Source: JANOAR01 sp031411235
Lineage (GTDB): Bacteria; Verrucomicrobiota; Verrucomicrobiia; Verrucomicrobiales; Verrucomicrobiaceae
NCBI GenBank assembly: GCA_031411235.1
Contig: JANOAR010000101.1
Span: forward strand, 1 to 11,624
Length of the DNA: 11,624 nucleotides
Direction: 5' to 3'
The translations under genes and the position numbers were made by a program. This document shows positions 7,901 to 11,624 of the stretch, piece after piece. Below the pieces are notes generated by a model, which did no database searches, was not told the DNA's origin, and saw only the letters and a program-made list of their open reading frames with translations. Numbering within the stretch: the first letter of the stretch is position 1; each line of letters starts with the position of its first letter.

Positions 7901-8434
7901 TACACCCCCCTACCCCGCTCCCCCGCCCAGCTCGCCTACGGTGGCTGGCAGCTCGAATACGCCGCCGAACCCGTGCTCCCCGAGACTGGCGGAGCCCCCT
8001 CGCCCCTACTCGGCAAGGCGGCCCCCGACTTCACGCTCGACCAACTTGAAGGTGGCCCCTTCATCCTCGGCAAAGAGCGCGGCCACCTCGTCATCCTCGA
8101 CTTCTGGGCCACCTGGTGCGGCCCCTGCATCGCTAGCCTCCCCGAGCTGCAAAAAACCGCCGCTAGCTTCGACCCCAGCCAGGTGAAATTCATCGGCGTG
8201 AACCAAGGCGAACCCGCCGCCCAAGTGAAGAAATTCCTCCAACAACGAAACTGGAAGCTCCGCGTCGCCCTCGACACCGAGCAAACCGTCGGCGCGAAAT
8301 ATGGCGTCGAAGGCATCCCCCACACCGTCCTCATCGGCCCCGACGGCAAAATCGCTTGGACTGCCACCGGCTTCCACAACGGCGAACCCGCAGAACTTGC
8401 CCAAGCCATCCGCAAGCTCTTGCCAGCCAAGTAG
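4988..8434 (+). CDS. Large secreted modular protein with C-terminal TlpA-like thioredoxin
   Basis: This 1148-aa protein has an ATG overlapping the upstream stop (ATGA). A signal peptide spans residues 1 to about 28 (FALAA, then a Pro-rich stretch). At least six copies of a beta-rich module of about 45 residues (pattern: DG..L.G.l......l.s.l....ipl..l..l) occur at about 37-80, 97-141, 403-447, 557-603, 812-857 and 928-972. Two longer regions, about 150-320 and 610-780, look like LamG/concanavalin-type sandwiches. Pro/Ala-rich linkers separate the parts. The C-terminus (about 1005-1148) is a TlpA/AhpC-type thioredoxin: FTLDQLEGGPF, then FWATWCGPC with redox cysteines C1044 and C1047, and the cis-proline segment GIPHT (P1111). 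TlpA-like domains reduce or exchange disulfides outside the cytoplasm; a client is not evident. The beta modules may mediate binding or assembly (inference). A 101-bp segment is duplicated inside the gene (6320-6420 and 7586-7686). The thioredoxin call is firm; the other modules are my reading of the sequence. Confidence 0.88.
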   Translation: MKLSLALLSPSRIAALTLTVSLSFALAAPPPQPPPHRLYWDNHESLPGTLLAAAPGNITWRSDLFAQPVQLGLGPLLLITGSATERPLKLDPGADFKIVLTNGDCLYADILSSSPAGLAVRSARHGDITLPFASVHRLTRVRGGTAVYAGPRGIEGWPDKDWEIGVGGSLTTYACYRSGKLELKLPERLALDLTLSSTARLQFAFRLYSDRVAIAELSLWDGFLVLTAADGPRFTPLLTLRPDEHRLSLRVLVDRTTRKTTVLDATGRILGGSPPEDLDATFASAEKPAAKTSPEMPSEGVFLINDSKDLTLERLVVRPWNGKPQPVLAATASYAQLADGSRPEGSLKAGHAANEIAAKATAPFPIAQLEEYESPAADTAPASPFTDAPTQPPATDIPPPPSHLQWLDGTQLTGDIQRIADGQVELRSPLFTQLITAPLAELTRIVFNKNGKLPPATEASKLEDSKVVADNNDPFAAEPSPEPAATAPPDHAPAFARLDLLKTSALSIHGTLEGDGSASPCWRLLGATQATALRRETMAELLITRPRPALETPAAHTALFFLTDDSILAGTLGSIDDSGINVSSPLTPQLTQLAHEQLHAVHLIHSNQPALENGFTDSGWSLIESGTGDEFHPTPSSITLLPDCAYGHSSLMAGGDLAFTLKAEEGYGSITIAMFCADLADTHDAFVFNINCSNNQVTAQLADPRNSSSQRTLRDLPDPAVRIRLAFTESNCQLYANDKILLDVPVPIEKKLGHGLVFASANLWGNAARPMTLSNLSQNPHSSVLRLITLPAKAKQEALTIPRFRRDLIPTHALIASNGDVLRGHIDAATAARVKFTSGLDTSTIPSDRIAAAVWLQKPGPSPSVSIVLNKNGKLPPATENSKPQDSKVAADNNDAFAADAFAAESPPDQQAASQPPAAPSNTPASTLYARLHNNARFAVTVESITATHILGSTDFLGSSRIPLAEVAALQYTPLPRSPAQLAYGGWQLEYAAEPVLPETGGAPSPLLGKAAPDFTLDQLEGGPFILGKERGHLVILDFWATWCGPCIASLPELQKTAASFDPSQVKFIGVNQGEPAAQVKKFLQQRNWKLRVALDTEQTVGAKYGVEGIPHTVLIGPDGKIAWTATGFHNGEPAELAQAIRKLLPAK
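6320..6420 (+). repeat. Intragenic duplicated segment, copy 1
   Basis: This 101-bp stretch encodes IVFNKNGKLPPATEASK and the following acidic residues through DNNDPFAAE (residues 445-478). It matches 7586-7686 in length and frame with 11 mismatches by eye (about 89% identity). It follows the third beta module and forms a linker. Confidence 0.85.
7586..7686 (+). repeat. Intragenic duplicated segment, copy 2
   Basis: This second copy encodes IVLNKNGKLPPATENSK through the acidic DNNDAFAAD (residues 867-900) and follows the fifth beta module. A further perfect 15-bp tandem duplication, giving DAFAA twice, starts at 7670 and ends at 7699. Confidence 0.85.
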
Positions 8435-8524
8435 CCCACCTTCTCACCACTGCGCGTTTGCATTTCCTGCCTTCGCTAGCACTGTCGCTGCCTTCATTTT
8501 CAAAGCACTCCCAAGACTCAATAC

Positions 8525-9901
8525 ATGAACTACGACCTAATCGTGATCGGCGGCGGACCAGCCGGCTATGTGGCAGCCATCCGCGGTGCCCAACTGGGCA
8601 AAAAAGTAGCCTGCGTGGAAGGCGATCGTGCCGGTGGCACCTGCCTCAACTGGGGCTGCATCCCCACCAAAGCCTTGCTCAAAAACGCCGAGCTGTACCA
8701 CACCATCGCCCACCGTGCCGATGAGTTCGGCCTCAAAGTCGAAGGCCTCAGCTACGACTGGAGCAAGGTCATCGGTCGCAGCCGCAAAGTCAGTGACAAG
8801 CTCGCTGGCGGCATCGAGTTCCTGCTCAAGAAGAACAAAGTCGATTACGTGCGTGGCATGGGCGACATCACCGCCCCCGGTAAAGTCGAAGTCACCGCCA
8901 AGGACGGCAGCAAGAGCAACCTCGAAGGCGCAAAAATCCTCGTCGCCACCGGGGCCAAAAGCCGCCCCATGCCCGGCCTCCCCTACAACGGCAAGACCGT
9001 CATCGGCAGCCATGAAGCCCTCATTCTCGAAAAGCAGCCCAAGGAGATTTTAATCGTCGGCGCAGGTGCCATCGGCATTGAATTCGCCTACTTCTTCAAC
9101 GCCTACGGCACCAAAGTCACTGTCGTCGAAATGCAGCCCCGCATCCTCCCCGTCGAGGACGATGCCGTGAGCGATCTGCTCATCAAATCCCTGCGCAAGC
9201 AAGGCATCCGCGTCCTGGTGAACACCAAGATCACCACCGCCAAGGAAGACGGCAAAAAAGTCAGCCTCACCGTCGAAGGCGAGGCCAATGAAACCCTCGA
9301 AGCCGAAGTCTGCCTCGTCGCCATCGGCGTCGCCCCCGTACTGCCCGGCGGCATGGAACTCAAGCTCACCGAAAAAGGCTGGCTCAACACCGACGCCAAT
9401 TATCAAACCAATGTCCCTAACGTCTATGGCGCAGGCGACATCATCGGCCCGCCTTGGCTCGCCCACGTCGCCAGCTACGAGGCTATCCAGGCCGTCGAAG
9501 GCATGTTCGGCAAGATCAAGCCCAAGAAAGTCGGCGTCTTCCCCGGCTGCACCTACTGCCAGCCGCAAGTCGCCAGCATCGGCCTCACCGAGCGCGAAGT
9601 GAAAGCCAAAGGCATCAAATACAAAGTCGGCCAGTTCCCCTATGCCGCCAGCGGCAAAGCCCTCGCCGTCGCTGAAGCCGAAGGCTTCGTGAAGATCCTG
9701 TACGGCGAGCAACACGGCGAAATCCTCGGTGCCCACATCATCGGCAGCGAAGCCACCGAGATGATCGCCGAGATGGGCCTAGCCATCACGCTGGAAGCTA
9801 CTCGCGACGAGATCGAAGCCACCATCCACGCCCACCCTACTCTCTCCGAAATGATCCACGAAGCCACGGGCGTGGCGCTAGGGCACCCGATTCACGTTTG
9901 A
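8525..9901 (+). CDS. lpdA: Dihydrolipoamide dehydrogenase (E3)
   Basis: This 458-aa cytoplasmic flavoprotein reoxidises the dihydrolipoyl groups of 2-oxoacid dehydrogenase complexes (and of the glycine cleavage system) using NAD+. The FAD-binding fingerprint VIGGGPAGYVAAIRG is at 7-21. The redox disulfide GGTCLNWGCIPTK gives C40 and C45. The NAD-binding fingerprint VGAGAIGIEFA is at 178-188, the second FAD motif YGAGDI at 301-306, and the active-site HPTLSE puts the His437/Glu442 pair near the C-terminus. Length and spacing are normal, so the enzyme should be active. A C-x2-C (342-345) sits in the FPGCTYCQPQVAS segment, a variant I believe occurs in other Lpd proteins. No E1 or E2 genes are nearby, so it may serve several complexes. 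It starts 90 bp after the thioredoxin-protein gene without a visible Shine-Dalgarno, and an RmlC-like gene follows 11 bp downstream. Other disulfide oxidoreductases (mercuric, glutathione) are less likely given the lipoamide-type active site. Confidence 0.96.
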   Translation: MNYDLIVIGGGPAGYVAAIRGAQLGKKVACVEGDRAGGTCLNWGCIPTKALLKNAELYHTIAHRADEFGLKVEGLSYDWSKVIGRSRKVSDKLAGGIEFLLKKNKVDYVRGMGDITAPGKVEVTAKDGSKSNLEGAKILVATGAKSRPMPGLPYNGKTVIGSHEALILEKQPKEILIVGAGAIGIEFAYFFNAYGTKVTVVEMQPRILPVEDDAVSDLLIKSLRKQGIRVLVNTKITTAKEDGKKVSLTVEGEANETLEAEVCLVAIGVAPVLPGGMELKLTEKGWLNTDANYQTNVPNVYGAGDIIGPPWLAHVASYEAIQAVEGMFGKIKPKKVGVFPGCTYCQPQVASIGLTEREVKAKGIKYKVGQFPYAASGKALAVAEAEGFVKILYGEQHGEILGAHIIGSEATEMIAEMGLAITLEATRDEIEATIHAHPTLSEMIHEATGVALGHPIHV

Positions 9902-9912
9902 TAATTTATCCC

Positions 9913-10650
9913 ATGTCAGACACTAATCTCGATCACTGGCAGGGCCTCGGCCCCATCGCAAAAGCAGCCCTCGCTACCCGTGACTACGCCACGGGCGACA
10001 TGCTGGCAAAGCTGCACACAGGCCGCGCGGAAGCCCGCGAACTCGTTGGCGATGCCCTCGCGCCCGAGCTGCGCATCCCCGGCGTGGAAGTTTTTCACCG
10101 CCGCGTTTATCAGCAGCGCTACCGTGGCAACTTCGGCGAGTTCGCCCGCCAGGGCGAAGGCCTACTCGGCAAAATAGGCATGTGGCCGAAACAATGGGCC
10201 ACAGCGCTCATGTACTCCGGCACCAGCAAAGGTTTTCATATTCATCCGCCCGCCATCCCGGCGGGCACACAGCCCGAGGCTTGGTTCCAGCGGCTGTTCG
10301 TCGATGAGCCCAACAACTACACTCTGCGGCCCTATGACCAGGAGCAGTGGGACTGCATGTTCTTCATCAGCGGCATCGCCGAGATGTTCCTCATCGACGA
10401 CCGTGCCGGGATGCCTCGGCGCAAGATGCGCTTCATCATCGAAGGCGACGACATGCCCGGCCCCAACAACGTCGGCGTCGTCATCCCAGCTGGCGTCGCC
10501 CACGCCATCCGCTGCGCTTCGAGCAAAGACCTCATCATGGTCTATGGCACCAGCACCACCTTCGTGCCCGAGAGTGAAGGCCGCATCGAGCACGCCGTTG
10601 AGGCACCCACGACACCCGCTGATTGGCAGAGCTACTGGGATAGGGTATGA
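9913..10650 (+). CDS. RmlC-like cupin protein (dTDP-4-dehydrorhamnose 3,5-epimerase-related)
   Basis: This 245-aa protein is predicted cytoplasmic. The second half reads like the RmlC/dTDP-4-dehydrorhamnose 3,5-epimerase cupin fold. SKGFHIHPP (105-113) takes the place of the family's RGxHxQ strand. It is followed by WDCMFFISGIAEMFLIDDRAG (146-166, compare the usual VxxGxxxDVxVDLR) and by VGVVIPAGVAHAI (187-199, compare IPxGxAHGF). H109, H111 and H197 could bind substrate or metal. The N-terminal part of about 85 residues is additional relative to ordinary RmlC (about 180 aa). A TTG 15 bp earlier, overlapping the lpdA stop, is a possible but less attractive start. With only 11 bp to lpdA, the two genes are probably cotranscribed, although no sugar-nucleotide genes are nearby. 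The role may therefore differ from rhamnose synthesis; a general sugar-binding or isomerase cupin is the alternative. Confidence 0.65.
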   Translation: MSDTNLDHWQGLGPIAKAALATRDYATGDMLAKLHTGRAEARELVGDALAPELRIPGVEVFHRRVYQQRYRGNFGEFARQGEGLLGKIGMWPKQWATALMYSGTSKGFHIHPPAIPAGTQPEAWFQRLFVDEPNNYTLRPYDQEQWDCMFFISGIAEMFLIDDRAGMPRRKMRFIIEGDDMPGPNNVGVVIPAGVAHAIRCASSKDLIMVYGTSTTFVPESEGRIEHAVEAPTTPADWQSYWDRV

Positions 10651-10729
10651 GGGCAAATGATGAGCATGGGTGATGAGTTGTGAGCGATGAATTTCGCACG
10701 GTCTTGTCACTGCTCCAGCTCTCTCGGCT

Positions 10730-10748
10730 ATTCGTCATTCCCTCATTC
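10730..10748 (+). repeat. ATTC-spaced short repeat upstream of the HNH-like gene
   Basis: ATTC occurs at 10730, 10737 and 10745, spaced 7 and 8 bp, in the 121-bp gap between the cupin gene and the next gene. It resembles the ATTCC heptads at 2498-2516, and both are followed within about 25 bp by TGCGCCTC before an ATG. It may be a dispersed small repeat; the function is unknown. Confidence 0.35.
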
Positions 10749-10771
10749 TGAATCCTGCGCCTCCCCTGTCC

Positions 10772-11104
10772 ATGCATGATCCCTCGCCGCCTCTGCTTAC
10801 CGAGCAAGGTTATGACCGCGACGTTGTCGAGCGCGTCTGGCAGCTTGCGCAGGCCATCCCTGGCAATGATGCCGCCGTATGGCGAAAGGACGAGCACGGC
10901 GCGTGGCTACACCGCCAGGACTACCGCAATCGCCACTCCCAGTTCGGCTGGGAAATCGCCGACCTCGGTTTCTACACTCGGCGCAGCGGCGTCGCCTCGC
11001 TGCGCCCCATGCACTGGCAGAACTACGTGGACTTCCTCGTCGCCGCCCGGACGAGCGCTGTGATCACGGCAGACGGCTTGCAGAATGTGCGGAAGCTGCT
11101 GTGA
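10772..11104 (+). CDS. Small HNH-endonuclease-like protein with an altered active site
   Basis: This 110-aa protein resembles short bacterial proteins of the HNH-nuclease-like type. In those, a segment like KDxxGAWIxxxxYGNRxSxYGWEIDH is followed by NLxPLHWxNN. Here the corresponding segments are RKDEHGAWLHRQDYRNR (38-54), SQFGWEIADLGFY (56-68) and SLRPMHWQNYVDFL (76-89). The expected Asp-His after GWEI, which would form the catalytic metal site, is replaced by Ala-Asp, and the YGNR glycine is Arg. If the assignment is right, it has probably lost nuclease activity and may bind DNA or be a decaying relic. The family pattern is from memory and not checked by a search. No Shine-Dalgarno is visible. 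A second ATG lies 3 codons before a downstream alternative only in other frames, so the first ATG is kept. It is flanked by a cupin gene and a toxin-antitoxin pair. Confidence 0.6.
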   Translation: MHDPSPPLLTEQGYDRDVVERVWQLAQAIPGNDAAVWRKDEHGAWLHRQDYRNRHSQFGWEIADLGFYTRRSGVASLRPMHWQNYVDFLVAARTSAVITADGLQNVRKLL

Positions 11105-11154
11105 GGGGCCAATGCTCTCAGTTCCTTGCTCGGCCCTTGTTGCCAAGATTGCAT

Positions 11155-11168
11155 TCATTCTCGAATGA
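11155..11168. promoter_or_regulatory. Candidate operator upstream of the antitoxin gene
   Basis: A 14-bp palindrome, TCATTC-TC-GAATGA, lies 33 bp before the antitoxin start. CTCGAAT within it (11160-11166) recurs at 11181-11187, exactly 21 bp (two helical turns) away. Type II antitoxins usually repress their own promoter through such sites, so it is a reasonable but unproven operator. Confidence 0.35.
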
Positions 11169-11201
11169 TGATTCAGTGAACTCGAATTCATCCTGCACCT
11201 C

Positions 11202-11408
11202 ATGACACTTGAAGCTCTTCAAAACGAAATTGTCGAATGGCCGCAATCCGACATCCAACGGCTTCAAGGGTTTCTTGTTGCCTTGCGTCATCGCAGAGAA
11301 GGTTCGGCAGAAAGACTTGCGGCTAAATTGGATGACCATGACCCAGCGAAGTGGGTTTCGCTTGAAGAAGCAGAAGCACGACTGGGACTGGATGGTGAGG
11401 ATAGCTAA
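11202..11408 (+). CDS. Type II antitoxin, small addiction-module component
   Basis: This 68-aa, acidic, helical protein fits an antitoxin that neutralises the toxin encoded immediately downstream and represses the shared operon. The N-terminal half (MTLEALQNEIVEWPQSDIQRLQGFL) looks like a short DNA-binding or dimerising helical region. The C-terminal half (AAKLDDHDPAKWVSLEEAEARLGL) is the type of tail that wraps the toxin. It resembles small antitoxins common in Verrucomicrobiota-like genomes, but I cannot assign a named family. Its stop lies 3 bp before the toxin ATG, and the toxin's probable ribosome site (GAGGA, 11397-11401) is inside its last codons, so the two are translated together. 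Confidence 0.7.
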   Translation: MTLEALQNEIVEWPQSDIQRLQGFLVALRHRREGSAERLAAKLDDHDPAKWVSLEEAEARLGLDGEDS

Positions 11409-11411
11409 CCG

Positions 11412-11624
11412 ATGACCTATCGGTTGCTCATCGACTATGAAGCTTTTGAATTCCTCGGCCAGCTACGCCGCAGGGATCAGTTTAACCCGAACGCCGCGAT
11501 TCAGCGGTGGCTAGCTTTGCCAAGGCTTGAGTCTCAGGCGGTTTGGCGATGGCGGGACTGTATTGGAAAATACCGAGCCCGCCGTCGCCGAACCGCATCA
11601 GGCCAAGGATTGGTGATGATAGTC
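11412..11624 (+). CDS. RelE/ParE-like toxin, cut by window end
   Basis: The gene starts with ATG 3 bp after the antitoxin stop and is open for 71 codons to the window edge, so the C-terminus is missing. The N-terminus MTYRLLIDYEAFEFLGQLRRRDQ fits the first strand and helix of RelE/ParE toxins (Y-x-v-x-i-d-x-x-a-x-x-f-l-x-x-L). Further on, WRDCIGKYRARRRR with GLVMIV corresponds to the family's R-x-G-x-Y-R core strand and the following beta strand. The middle part is atypical, and the arginine-rich stretch is unusual, so some divergence or decay is possible. RelE members cleave mRNA on the ribosome and ParE members poison gyrase; these cannot be told apart here. GAGGA 10 nt upstream is one of the few visible Shine-Dalgarno sequences in the window. 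Confidence 0.65.
   Translation, partial: MTYRLLIDYEAFEFLGQLRRRDQFNPNAAIQRWLALPRLESQAVWRWRDCIGKYRARRRRTASGQGLVMIV

Overview
The window (11,624 bases, mostly GC-rich) looks like chromosomal DNA of a Gram-negative bacterium with large secreted proteins, most likely from the Verrucomicrobiota/Planctomycetota group. This placement is an inference. It rests on the very large signal-peptide protein carrying a TlpA-type thioredoxin domain, the scarcity of Shine-Dalgarno sequences, the repeat-rich intergenic DNA and the style of the toxin-antitoxin pair. No rRNA, tRNA or CRISPR array is visible.

Layout. (1) 1-1313: an apparently complete ISL3-family insertion sequence, with 26-bp perfect inverted ends and a 416-aa transposase on the minus strand. 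(2) 1295-1801 (minus): a more AT-rich membrane-protein gene whose 3' end runs into the IS; its stop codon lies inside the IS inverted repeat, so it is probably truncated. (3) 1802-2538: no convincing gene; it holds ten 21-bp tandem repeats (2185-2394) and a short ATTCC heptad repeat just before the next operon. (4) 2539-8434: three plus-strand genes joined by two ATGA stop/start overlaps. The first two encode secreted helical proteins that are paralogous to each other and share a W-x7-L-[ST]-x6-W motif. The third is a 1148-aa secreted protein with about six short beta-type repeats, two possible LamG-like regions and a C-terminal CGPC thioredoxin domain. (5) 8525-9901: dihydrolipoamide dehydrogenase, followed 11 bp later by an RmlC-like cupin protein (9913-10650). 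(6) 10772-11104: a small protein resembling HNH-endonuclease-like proteins but lacking the expected DH residues. (7) 11202-end: a type II toxin-antitoxin pair, with a small antitoxin and a RelE/ParE-like toxin cut off by the window edge.

The most interesting part is the three-gene operon at 2539-8434. It is a translationally coupled, all-exported set in which two paralogous helical proteins accompany a large modular thioredoxin. I do not recognise it as a named system. A periplasmic or surface thiol-redox or protein-quality-control role is a hypothesis only.
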